From: Putridiphycobacter sp045110285
Lineage (GTDB): Bacteria; Bacteroidota; Bacteroidia; Flavobacteriales_D; Crocinitomicaceae
DNA: 24,078 bases
Assembly: GCA_045110285.1 (NCBI GenBank)
Contig: JBGCGA010000071.1
Span: 1-24,078, forward strand
Direction of reading: 5' to 3'
Part shown: positions 16,965 through 24,078 of the stretch, piece by piece
How positions within the stretch are numbered: position 1 is the first letter of the stretch
Layout: every line of letters starts with the position of its first letter
Program-made: the position numbers and the translations under genes
Notes under the pieces: generated by a model
The model's database searches: none
What the model saw: only the letters and a program-made list of their open reading frames with translations
Told to the model about the DNA's origin: nothing

Positions 16965-17483
16965 TTATTTTACACAGTTAGGGTTAATTAATACGGCTTC
17001 TTCCCAACCTAAAACAACACCTTTGGAAGCATCAACACATTCAAAGAAGCCAGTTTGAGGAGGTGATTTTTGACTTGGGAATACTGATTTTACTCTATTT
17101 ACAAATTTTGGATTCGAAGCTTGAGAAATATCCAAAACAACAAGGTCCGTAATATTGTCAGCATAAATCATATCGTTTCTCACCGAAAAGTCCATATTGC
17201 CGGGAATAGAAACAAATGATAAATGAACTGGGTTTTTGGTATTGGCATTGTCGTAGATGTGAATGCCTTTATTTTTATCATTTATTAAAAGTAAATTTTC
17301 ATAAACGTAAATTTTGCCAGGAGCTTCTAATGATTGATCATCAATATTTTCAATTTTTTCTAGTGCAGCTGTTGTAGCATAAATTGGTCTAAGACCAACC
17401 ACTTCTTTTTCTGTTTTTTTGTTACAAGCAAGCATTGCTGCTGAGGCAAGCAAACAAAAAATCACGATTCTCAAATTTCTCAT
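16965..17483 (-). CDS. LVIVD-type lipoprotein, N-terminal-half type, cassette copy A
   Basis: The 172-residue lipoprotein has lipobox 'AAMLAC' (C20). It contains 'PGKIYVYENLLLINDKNKGI', 'HIYDNANTKNPVHLSF', 'IPGNMDFSVRNDMIYADN' and 'DLVVLDISQASNPKFVNRVK', which are the opening blades of flavobacterial LVIVD-repeat lipoproteins. It stops shortly after 'VVLGWEEAV', about where the full-length proteins continue into the second half of the propeller. The downstream gene supplies that second half with its own signal peptide. It is about two-thirds identical to the 19212-19730 product. First gene of its unit, with a 5' leader resembling that of copy B. Confidence 0.82.
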   Translation of the reverse strand: MRNLRIVIFCLLASAAMLACNKKTEKEVVGLRPIYATTAALEKIENIDDQSLEAPGKIYVYENLLLINDKNKGIHIYDNANTKNPVHLSFVSIPGNMDFSVRNDMIYADNITDLVVLDISQASNPKFVNRVKSVFPSQKSPPQTGFFECVDASKGVVLGWEEAVLINPNCVK

Positions 17484-17518
17484 TATTCTATATTTTAATG
17501 TGTTAGAGGTAATATACC
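17484..17518 (-). promoter_or_regulatory. 5' leader of cassette copy A, similar to that of copy B
   Basis: Directly before the copy-A start codon the sequence (plus strand) TTCTATATTTTAATGTGTT resembles TTCTAGTTTTTATGTGTT at the same place before copy B (19731-19750). Both leaders also hold ATATACC farther out (17512-17518 and 19777-19783). No TAnnTTTG box is present on the minus strand in either leader, so the promoter type is undetermined. The similarity shows that the duplication included the upstream control region. Confidence 0.4.
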
Positions 17519-17628
17519 ATCATTTTATGACATGAACGAATATTATTATGTTTTATTTTAGAAAAATAAATAATTTAGGAAACAATGATATATGAATCTC
17601 TTGTAACACAACATTTTTTTTGTGCCGA

Positions 17629-17654
17629 AAAAGGGAGCTTTTCGGCTCCCTTTT
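17629..17654 (-). terminator. Strong intrinsic terminator between the two cassette copies
   Basis: AAAAGGGAGC (17629-17638) and GCTCCCTTTT (17645-17654) form a perfect 10-bp stem with a 6-base loop. On the minus strand the hairpin ends in a T-run 22 bases after the stop codon of the copy-B barrel gene. It separates transcription of copy B from copy A, so copy A needs its own promoter in 17484-17628. Confidence 0.9.
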
Positions 17655-17675
17655 AAAACATTAATATAAAATTTA

Positions 17676-18407
17676 TTATAATCTATAGCCAATTTTTAGA
17701 CCGATCACTGCAGCAATTCCTGATCGCTTATAATTATCGAACAAAATAAAACCATTGTTCCATGTTGATGCTAACGAACCTCCTTCTGGAAGATCAGAAC
17801 CTGACTGAACATTTGTTGTTCTTAGTCGCAGCCCCATGTTAAAGTCAATTACAAAGTTGGTACCCATGTTTTTTTGGAACCCATATTTCACTTCAATTGC
17901 AGATCTAAACTGATGAAATCGCATATCTGTATTTTTAAAGTATGCATATTCGATTTGTCCAAAACCATTGTCAAATGGTTCCATACCAACACTTACATCT
18001 CTATCTCTAATAATAAGATGTCTGAAGTTAATACCAGTTGCAAGGTATCTGGTTGGTTTTTTAAAGGCGTAGAATCGTAACTCAGCACTCAGTCTATAAC
18101 CTCTTAAATTGTCAAAACCGTTGTTATTCATGTTGTTTCCGAAAATTTCGGTGAAGTTATTATTACTATTATTTCCAACGGTTGGCTGAAAGAATGATGG
18201 AATAATGCCAGCTCCAAATTGAAGAGACATTTGCTCATCTACCATTGATTCTACTTCAAGTCCAATCATTGGAGTTCTGTTAAACAATCCTCCTAAATCA
18301 AGCTTTATGATTTTTTCAGAATCCATAAAGTTGTACTTTGGAGTGGCGTCTTGAGCAGAAAGCTGCACAGTTGCACAGATAGCGATAATAAAACTAGTAA
18401 ATTTCAT
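17676..18407 (-). CDS. Outer-membrane beta-barrel protein, cassette copy B
   Basis: The 243-residue protein has the same length as its copy-A paralogue (15431-16162). It has a signal peptide ('FIIAICATVQLSAQ') and barrel-like strands: 'IGLEVESMVDEQMSLQFGAG', 'LSAELRFYAFKKP', 'NFRHLIIRDRDVSVG' and 'AAVIGLKIGYRL'. Divergence between copies is concentrated in an asparagine-rich loop (about 80-95, 'GNNMNNNGFDNLRGY') and in the N-terminal and C-terminal loops, as expected for surface-exposed turns of a barrel. Last gene of its unit, 11 bases after the LVIVD gene and directly before a terminator. Function unknown; its constant linkage to the two lipoprotein genes suggests they form an outer-membrane complex. 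Confidence 0.8.
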   Translation of the reverse strand: MKFTSFIIAICATVQLSAQDATPKYNFMDSEKIIKLDLGGLFNRTPMIGLEVESMVDEQMSLQFGAGIIPSFFQPTVGNNSNNNFTEIFGNNMNNNGFDNLRGYRLSAELRFYAFKKPTRYLATGINFRHLIIRDRDVSVGMEPFDNGFGQIEYAYFKNTDMRFHQFRSAIEVKYGFQKNMGTNFVIDFNMGLRLRTTNVQSGSDLPEGGSLASTWNNGFILFDNYKRSGIAAVIGLKIGYRL

Positions 18408-18418
18408 ATTGGTATTTT

Positions 18419-19201
18419 TTAAATTACAATTTCAGAATTCATTTTAAGGTTTAGTGGGTCAGAGCTGTCATACTGCATAATTGCATCTAAGCCCATTACT
18501 ACTAATACCCCATTTTTAGTTGAAATAACATCCTTAGCAAAAATAGTTTTGTATTGCTTAACCATTTGAATATTACTATAATCAGAAATATCAAACACTT
18601 TTAGGCCGTCCACTCCATCACATACATATAGTATACTCGGATCAACTTGGTCAATTCCTAAGCCAAACGGATTCACTAATTGAAATGTTTGAAATAAATT
18701 AGGGTTGTGAATGTCTTCAATATTAATTATATCTAGTTGATTTACCGTGCCGCATTCTGTTCCTCCTCTCAATGTAGAAAAAGCATAGTTTGGATTGGCA
18801 ACAACTGGATCGCATGAGGTTACATGTTCAAATTCAGATACTTCAACAATGTTAATCGGATCAGATGCGTCAATAATTCTAACCCCTGTTGTAGTTCCAA
18901 CAAATAAGTTGCCATTATTTGCATGAATGGTTTCAATTCCGAATCCTAAATCAACTGTATTTACCAATTGTGGATCTCTTGGGTTTTCTAGAGCAAAAAC
19001 TTTTATCGACTTGCCGTCAAGGGAATACATATATGCATCAATTATTGTAAATTGAGCCAAAGATCCATTGATTCCAATTGAATTAGTTGTTAAATTCTTT
19101 GTTTCGTTTTGATCAGTATTTGGTGTAATTTCTTCCTTTTCGCAACTTGCAAGTGCTAGTAATGCAAATCCACCAATGATATATTTTTTTAGATTTTTCA
19201 T
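18419..19201 (-). CDS. LVIVD-repeat lipoprotein, C-terminal-half type, cassette copy B
   Basis: The 260-residue protein has lipobox 'LLALASC' (C20) followed by 'EKEE', as in copy A. Blades are clear: 'SIKVFALENPRDPQLV', 'GVRIIDASDPINIVEV', 'NQLDIINIEDIHNPNL' and 'GLKVFDISDYSNIQMV'. The central part ('VDLGFGIETIHAN' to 'YAFSTLRGGTECG') is almost the same as in copy A; the edges of blades differ more. It starts 10 bases after the N-half gene and ends with the same 'MNSEIVI/LNSEIVI' tail as copy A. It is assigned to the second half of a normally single LVIVD propeller protein. An outer-membrane lipoprotein location is inferred from the lipobox and the charged residues behind it. Confidence 0.88.
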   Translation of the reverse strand: MKNLKKYIIGGFALLALASCEKEEITPNTDQNETKNLTTNSIGINGSLAQFTIIDAYMYSLDGKSIKVFALENPRDPQLVNTVDLGFGIETIHANNGNLFVGTTTGVRIIDASDPINIVEVSEFEHVTSCDPVVANPNYAFSTLRGGTECGTVNQLDIINIEDIHNPNLFQTFQLVNPFGLGIDQVDPSILYVCDGVDGLKVFDISDYSNIQMVKQYKTIFAKDVISTKNGVLVVMGLDAIMQYDSSDPLNLKMNSEIVI

Positions 19202-19211
19202 ATTTTTCTTT

Positions 19212-19730
19212 TTATTTTGAACAGCCAGGGTTCGTTAATACTCCTTTTTCCCATCTTACAACTGTTCCTTTTGATGCATCAACACATTCAAAAAAGCCTT
19301 GTTCATTAGGTGAAGTCTGACTTGGAAAAACTGATTTCATTCTATTTATCACTTCTGGCTTTGCAGCTTGACTCATGTCAATTACAACTAAATCCGTTAC
19401 GTTGTCGGCATAAATTGTATTATTCCTTACTGAAAAATCCATATTTCCAGGGATAGAAATAAATGACAAATGAACTGGGCTGTTTGTATTGCTATTGTCG
19501 TAAATGTGAATACCTTTCGATTGATCATTTACCAACAGATAGTTTTCGTAAACGTAAATTTTACCTGGCTGGTCAATCGATTCTTTAACAATAACTTCTA
19601 CCTTTTCTAAAGTTGCTTCTGTTGCATAAACTGGCTTTAAACCAATCACTTCTTTTTCTACTTTTTTATTACAGGCTAAAATTGATAAAGCTGCAATAAA
19701 ACAGAAAGTCGGGATTCTAATTTTTCTCAT
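19212..19730 (-). CDS. LVIVD-type lipoprotein, N-terminal-half type, cassette copy B
   Basis: The 172-residue lipoprotein is identical in length to its copy-A paralogue, with lipobox 'LSILAC' at C20. Diagnostic blocks are 'QPGKIYVYENYLLVNDQ', 'KGIHIYDNSNTNSPVHLSF', 'IPGNMDFSVRNNTIYADN' and 'DLVVIDMSQAAKPEVINRM'. It ends 'VVRWEKGVLTNPGCSK'. Two C-terminal cysteines (in 'FFECVDAS' and 'NPGC/NPNC') are kept in both copies and could form a disulfide. Transcription probably starts in the 108-base gap after the DUF4249 gene, although read-through from that operon, which lies upstream on the same strand, cannot be excluded. Confidence 0.82.
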   Translation of the reverse strand: MRKIRIPTFCFIAALSILACNKKVEKEVIGLKPVYATEATLEKVEVIVKESIDQPGKIYVYENYLLVNDQSKGIHIYDNSNTNSPVHLSFISIPGNMDFSVRNNTIYADNVTDLVVIDMSQAAKPEVINRMKSVFPSQTSPNEQGFFECVDASKGTVVRWEKGVLTNPGCSK

Positions 19731-19783
19731 TTTTCTAGTTTTTATGTGTTTCTATAAGAGAGTCGAACTAGATATGATATACC
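19731..19783 (-). promoter_or_regulatory. 5' leader of cassette copy B, similar to that of copy A
   Basis: This is the counterpart of the copy-A leader: a conserved T-rich block next to the start codon, and ATATACC at 19777-19783. Here the outer block sits 46 bases from the start codon instead of 28, so a short insertion or deletion separates the copies. No terminator hairpin for the upstream DUF4249 gene is visible in this gap. Confidence 0.4.
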
Positions 19784-19838
19784 CCTACACCTTTTTTATT
19801 TTTTTTTAGAAATGCATAAATACATTGAGGATATGCGC

Positions 19839-20651
19839 TTATAATTCAACTAAATACGTATGCCAATTGGTACTATATGTAACGCCGTAAAAAAGATTAG
19901 CATAGTAAATAGGGGCGTTGACATATAAATTAAGAGTTGCCAAATTTTCAGAATATTCATTGAATTGCCGGAAGTAATTGTAGACACGTTGTGTAATTGG
20001 CGTCAGTTCAATTCGTATTAATTTTCCCTGCAAAGTACCTCCATATCTTAAATTGTCTTCAATTAATTTTACTTGGTTTGTGCCTTTTGCAGAGTATGCT
20101 AGGTCGAATGGTACTAAACCTATATTTTTTGTCCAACTGCTGTCTGGTACACCAAACAGATTAGTGTCTATTTTTAAATCATAAATCTCGAGTAAGAAAT
20201 AATGTTCGTCAGATCCACTAATTTCCGCAGAAAGTGAAAGGCTGTTGCTACTTTGATTGTTGGTAATATTTGTAATTTCAATTGGAGCAGGAATCGCAAA
20301 TGTATCACGTAATATACGAGACTCTATCTGATAATAAACTGTAAAATCATCAGTATTATTAATTCCAAAACTTACTGCAGATTGATATGTTCCTGGAGTG
20401 GTTTCATTAAATTGATATGTTATATTATTGTACTTAATTTGAACCTTAGCACCATTAATTGGTGCAGCAGATTGCGGGTCGTCAATAGGTGCATTTTTTT
20501 TAATAGCTACTGTTTGCAGTTCATTAGAATCGGTAAATTCAGCATTAATTGACACTCTTAAATCTATGTTCCAGTCATTTTCTATGTACTTTTTTTGGCA
20601 GCCAACAAATATTAAGTAAATCAGTGATATGGTGAATAATATTGTTCTCAT
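19839..20651 (-). CDS. DUF4249-family lipoprotein
   Basis: The 270-residue lipoprotein has signal 'ILFTISLIYLIFVGC' (lipidated cysteine at residue 18). The family pattern is visible: an early 'INGAKVQIKYN' strand pair, 'TPGTYQSAVSFGINNTDDFT', and 'APIEITNI', with a C-terminal region containing 'VYNYFRQFNEYSENL'. DUF4249 proteins are encoded with a particular group of TonB-dependent receptors in Bacteroidota and probably act as surface-associated partners of the receptor, comparable in position to SusD. ATG 20649-20651 is preferred over the TTG one codon upstream. It shares one base with the receptor's TGA stop (TGATG), which implies translational coupling. Confidence 0.82.
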   Translation of the reverse strand: MRTILFTISLIYLIFVGCQKKYIENDWNIDLRVSINAEFTDSNELQTVAIKKNAPIDDPQSAAPINGAKVQIKYNNITYQFNETTPGTYQSAVSFGINNTDDFTVYYQIESRILRDTFAIPAPIEITNITNNQSSNSLSLSAEISGSDEHYFLLEIYDLKIDTNLFGVPDSSWTKNIGLVPFDLAYSAKGTNQVKLIEDNLRYGGTLQGKLIRIELTPITQRVYNYFRQFNEYSENLATLNLYVNAPIYYANLFYGVTYSTNWHTYLVEL

Positions 20652-23200
20652 CAAAATTTTATTGTGTAATATAAAAACCCAGTGAACGGAATAAAGTTCT
20701 GTTGGGCAATGAATATACTATTGTCAAATAAGTATTCGGGATAAGCATTGGATATGTTTTGACTGTTGTAAAAATTGGAAATGGTAAATAGAAGATAGCC
20801 GTGATTTTTCTGTTTTTTTATCCCTAATGTACGTTTCATTGAAACATCTAATCTATCATGTGAAGGTAAAAAGCTTTTGTTTTTTTTACCGCTGTATATT
20901 GGAATTTGAGTTTCGTTAACCTCTGCCGTGCTAGTTGGAAGCGTAATTGTTGTTTTTGAATGAAATGTAAAGTTAAATCCAAATTCCCACTTTTTATTCT
21001 TAATAAAATATTGATTGAAAGAGAAATAATGCGGTGTAGTATAGTCGGGTGCGTATGGTGCACCGTTGTTAATTCCAGAAATGGTTTGAAGACTATTGTT
21101 ATAAGCATATGACATTTTAGCGGAATACTTTTTTGTTTTTTGGTATTGTAAAGAGAATTCGCCACCAAATGAATTCATGTTTCCTTGTAACAATCTACTT
21201 TCTATGCTTGAAACATTAGCCGCATTTACATTTGCAAAATCAATTATATTACGCACATGGCGCAGATAGCCTATTGATGAAAGGCTGTAATTTTTGAATT
21301 TTGTATGCCAGCCTAAAGAGGTTTGATAGTTCCGCTGAGGTCGCAAAATACGTGATGGATTAACCCAAATTTGAACGGGCAATACTCTTGTATTGTAGTT
21401 TAAAATATGTGTGAATTGCGTAGCTATAATTGCAGATAATTGAAAAGAATTCGACGGATTGAGTTGGTAAGCTAGCAGAACTCTTGGGTCAACTGATACT
21501 TTAAAATCATAAAGTCTGTTTTTTTGATAAATGACTGTTTCATTGCTAAAGTCTGGTTTTAAAAAGTTCGAAGTATCCTGTAGCCCAATATGATAATGGA
21601 GTGGCAATCGGATCCCGGCATTTAACGTTAATTTAGGGTAAAGTTTTTGCCTTACAGAAGCATAAAATCCAGTTTCATAACTATTTCTGTTTAGGAAAAT
21701 TTGTTCCTGCAATTGTTTGTCACTTTGTGTTCTTGTATTTAAAACGGAGGCCCCAAAATTTATTTTAGTTTTATTCGATTTAAAGTACGACAAATCATAT
21801 TTTACTTGGCTTGAAAAAATGCGTTGTCCAAAGTTCAATCCTTGTTCACTATTATAATTAAATATACTATTGATAACGGATAGGTTTGTAAACATTTTAT
21901 CTGATAAAATCTTATTCCATCTAAATGCAAATGCCTTATTTCCCCATGAATATGACGCCCCGTCACTGGTTTCAATTTTGTCATTTCCAATATAACTCGT
22001 TAAATAAATTCTATTGTTGTAATTAATTTTGTAATTCAGTTTAACAGTTAAATCGTAAAAAATGGGTAGTGGTAAATCGGAAGGAAAAAATCTTTGGCTA
22101 ACACTTGTTCCGTATGACGATCTTCTTCCAGAAATGTAAAAAGATGCTTTGTTTTTTACTATTGGGCCTTCAACATTTAGATGTGGTAAATTGGCTCCAA
22201 TTCCACCAGAAGCATGAAATTTATTCATGTTTCCTTCTTTGGTGTAGATTTGCAAAACTGACGAATTTCGAAGCCCAAAGCTGCTTGGAATATAGTCTTT
22301 ATACAGGTTGATTGATTTTACTGCATTTGCATTAATAATTGAGTGTATACCTAGTAAATGATTGGGATGATAGATTGGTATTTCGTCTAATAAAATAAGA
22401 TTATTTCCATTTGAGAGGCCTCTGACTTGAAAGGCGGAAGAACCGTCCTGTCTTGGTTGAATTCCGGCTATATTTTGAATGTATTTGGTAACATCTGGCA
22501 GCCCATTAGACGACGGAATTAATTCCAGTAAATGCGGATCTATTGTAATCTTATCAAGTCCAATAGCAACTTCAGATTTTTTCACTACAGCTTCTTTCTG
22601 AGAATCACCTACATCAATTACCTCCAGTATTAACGTGTCTTGATTTAATTCAAAATTTCGCTTTAAATTGGATGAAACGGCTATATTTTGGATGTTTTTT
22701 TTCATTCCAATATAATCAGCAATTACCCTGTGAGTGCCAGTCGGAAGCTCAATTGAGTAAAAGCCGTAAGAATTAGAATGACACCAAATTTTTAATTCAG
22801 GAAAATAGAGTCTAGCGCCAATCAGTTTTTCCTTTGATTCTTTATCTGATATAAAACCGCTTAAATTGTACTTTCCATTGGTGTTGGATAGTTTGTTATA
22901 AATAGTAATCTGATTGGCAACTTCTTTAAATGTAAAGTCTGTTTCAGATAAAATGCGATTAAGAATTTCCTTTATTGGCATTTGAACAAAGGTTTCCCTA
23001 ATTCTTTTTTTTTCTTTTTTTATTTCCGAGGCATTAAAGGAAAACCTTATTTCTGAAGAGTTTTCAATCTTTTTTAAAGATTGAAAAATTGTGAGGTTCT
23101 TGAGATTTAAATCAATTTTTTTGTTGAGAATACTTTCTTGAGAATACGCAATTGTTGTAGCGCAAAGCAAGCAGATAAAGATCAATATGATATTTCTCAT
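20651..23200 (-). CDS. TonB-dependent outer-membrane receptor with STN and carboxypeptidase-like domains
   Basis: The 849-residue protein begins with a signal peptide (1-20, 'ILIFICLLCATTIAYS'). An STN (secretin/TonB N-terminal) domain lies at about 28-108 ('LTIFQSLKKIENSSEIRFSF'), the signal-transfer module that contacts FecR. A carboxypeptidase-like regulatory domain lies at about 113-190 ('GFISDKESKEKLIGARLYFP'). The plug is at about 210-320 ('AFQVRGLSNGNNLILLDEIP', then 'YHPNHLLGIHS'). The remaining 500 or so residues form the 22-strand barrel and end in aromatic 'LYYTIKF'. It imports a ligand with energy from TonB. The STN domain and the adjacent FecR show that ligand binding is also signalled to a sigma factor. 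The ligand is unknown; no SusD gene is present, and DUF4249 takes that position. Confidence 0.94.
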   Translation of the reverse strand: MRNIILIFICLLCATTIAYSQESILNKKIDLNLKNLTIFQSLKKIENSSEIRFSFNASEIKKEKKRIRETFVQMPIKEILNRILSETDFTFKEVANQITIYNKLSNTNGKYNLSGFISDKESKEKLIGARLYFPELKIWCHSNSYGFYSIELPTGTHRVIADYIGMKKNIQNIAVSSNLKRNFELNQDTLILEVIDVGDSQKEAVVKKSEVAIGLDKITIDPHLLELIPSSNGLPDVTKYIQNIAGIQPRQDGSSAFQVRGLSNGNNLILLDEIPIYHPNHLLGIHSIINANAVKSINLYKDYIPSSFGLRNSSVLQIYTKEGNMNKFHASGGIGANLPHLNVEGPIVKNKASFYISGRRSSYGTSVSQRFFPSDLPLPIFYDLTVKLNYKINYNNRIYLTSYIGNDKIETSDGASYSWGNKAFAFRWNKILSDKMFTNLSVINSIFNYNSEQGLNFGQRIFSSQVKYDLSYFKSNKTKINFGASVLNTRTQSDKQLQEQIFLNRNSYETGFYASVRQKLYPKLTLNAGIRLPLHYHIGLQDTSNFLKPDFSNETVIYQKNRLYDFKVSVDPRVLLAYQLNPSNSFQLSAIIATQFTHILNYNTRVLPVQIWVNPSRILRPQRNYQTSLGWHTKFKNYSLSSIGYLRHVRNIIDFANVNAANVSSIESRLLQGNMNSFGGEFSLQYQKTKKYSAKMSYAYNNSLQTISGINNGAPYAPDYTTPHYFSFNQYFIKNKKWEFGFNFTFHSKTTITLPTSTAEVNETQIPIYSGKKNKSFLPSHDRLDVSMKRTLGIKKQKNHGYLLFTISNFYNSQNISNAYPEYLFDNSIFIAQQNFIPFTGFLYYTIKF

Positions 23201-23202
23201 CC

Positions 23203-24078
23203 TTATTCTAAGATAATTCGATTATTCTCCTTCGAGAATTCTAAATTACAACTTAAAACAATGGCTTCAATAATTCCATCTATATTTTCATTTGCAAATG
23301 TTCCAGTAAATGAACAATTGATTATTGTCTTAACATCAATTACATCACCATAATGTAATTCTAAAAACTTTATCACTTCTTCAAATGGCGTATTATCAAA
23401 TTGAAATTCACCAGTGACCCAAGCAAAATCATTTATCTTAACGGCGTATTTTTGAGAAATACTTTTACCGTTAGACCAAGCAGATTCATTTTTGGATAAT
23501 TTTACTTCTTGATTGTTATTGCTCAATGATACTTTACCCGATTTGACATCAACCTGCGTTTTGCCATTTCTTGAATTGACGTTAAATGACGTTCCTAAAA
23601 CTTTCACTAAACCTTGATTAGTACTTATGCTAAAAGGTTTATCTTTATTTTTTTTCACATCAAAAAATGCTGCTCCAGTTAATTTTAACGACCGATTGTC
23701 TGTAAAATTTTTTGCATATTCTACTGCCGAGTTTTGAGCTAGCAGAATTGTTGAACCATCAGGTAATGTGTAGTTTTTAGAGTTAGGTGTCGAGTTTTTA
23801 AAAGTTAGCATTTCAATAGATTCCGTTGTAAATAACTGAAAACCAAAAACACCAATTGCAAGGGCAACTGATGCCGCAATAGCATACCTTAAAAATGGTT
23901 TGAGTGAAAATTCTTTAGTGTCAACCTCTTTTTCTATTCTTTGTGACATCTTATCCCAGCCCTTTCTGGAATCAAATTTATTGTAAGACCTGGCATGTTT
24001 AGTAGCCATGGTTAGTTGAATGGCATTAAATTCTTTTGGGTTTTCTAGTTGCCAATTTTTAAGCAATTTATTCTCTTC
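23203..24078 (-). CDS. FecR-family anti-sigma/sigma regulator (5' partial at window edge)
   Basis: The frame is open to the right edge of the window (the last codons read E-E-N-K-L-L), so the true start lies beyond it and an internal TTG at 24064-24066 is not the start. The visible part has a cytoplasmic N-terminal segment, a TM helix ('YAIAASVALAIGVFGFQLF'), a FecR domain ('YTLPDGSTILLAQNSAVEYA', 'GAAFFDVKKNKDKPFSI', 'VLGTSFNVNSRNGKTQVDV') and a C-terminal DUF4974/STN-like domain ('FDNTPFEEVIKFLELHYGD'). FecR relays the occupied state of the TonB receptor through its periplasmic domain to an ECF sigma factor, whose gene is expected just upstream, outside the window. The receptor gene begins two bases after this stop. 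Confidence 0.94.
   Translation of the reverse strand, partial: EENKLLKNWQLENPKEFNAIQLTMATKHARSYNKFDSRKGWDKMSQRIEKEVDTKEFSLKPFLRYAIAASVALAIGVFGFQLFTTESIEMLTFKNSTPNSKNYTLPDGSTILLAQNSAVEYAKNFTDNRSLKLTGAAFFDVKKNKDKPFSISTNQGLVKVLGTSFNVNSRNGKTQVDVKSGKVSLSNNNQEVKLSKNESAWSNGKSISQKYAVKINDFAWVTGEFQFDNTPFEEVIKFLELHYGDVIDVKTIINCSFTGTFANENIDGIIEAIVLSCNLEFSKENNRIILE

Overview
The window comes from an AT-rich Bacteroidota chromosome, most likely a free-living member of Flavobacteriales or a related order. The evidence is a T9SS-type C-terminal sorting domain, a FecR/TonB-receptor (STN plus carboxypeptidase-like domain)/DUF4249 operon, LVIVD-repeat lipoproteins, several ECF sigma factors with membrane partners, a LytTR regulator end, and the near absence of Shine-Dalgarno sequences. 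I see no tRNA, rRNA, CRISPR array, insertion sequence or prophage gene. No intergenic gap exceeds about 270 bases.

Layout, left to right. (1) 1-204: the DNA-binding end of a LytTR response regulator, followed by a G/C palindromic intergenic repeat shared with a convergent multi-TM membrane protein (251-910). (2) 1029-2729, minus: an exported protein with a conserved 'CAVGHLL' domain and MORN-like segments; it has a clear terminator. (3) 2899-5571, plus: an ECF sigma factor and a 707-residue single-TM protein, probably its anti-sigma factor with a very large periplasmic part. An SDR oxidoreductase follows (5617-6480). (4) 6489-7620, minus: a second ECF sigma factor, with a GTG start, overlapping a four-TM membrane partner. 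(5) 7888-10449: a large secreted leucine-rich-repeat protein with a T9SS sorting tail. (6) 10552-15406: an exported WD40-caspase protein one base away from a putative outer-membrane barrel protein. (7) 15431-19730, minus: a tandem duplication of a three-gene cassette (N-half LVIVD lipoprotein, C-half LVIVD lipoprotein, outer-membrane barrel). Each copy is its own unit, with a strong terminator between them. (8) 19839 to the right edge, minus: DUF4249 lipoprotein, TonB-dependent receptor and FecR, a regulated cell-surface uptake or signalling operon.

The common theme is the cell envelope and its regulation. Nearly all non-regulatory genes encode exported, lipid-anchored or outer-membrane proteins, and three separate sigma/anti-sigma type units occur in 24 kb. 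The least ordinary parts are the exported WD40-caspase/barrel pair and the duplicated cassette. In that cassette, what is normally one LVIVD propeller lipoprotein appears split into two adjacent lipoproteins. Functions of the duplicated cassette, the barrel proteins and the 'CAVGHLL' protein are not known to me.
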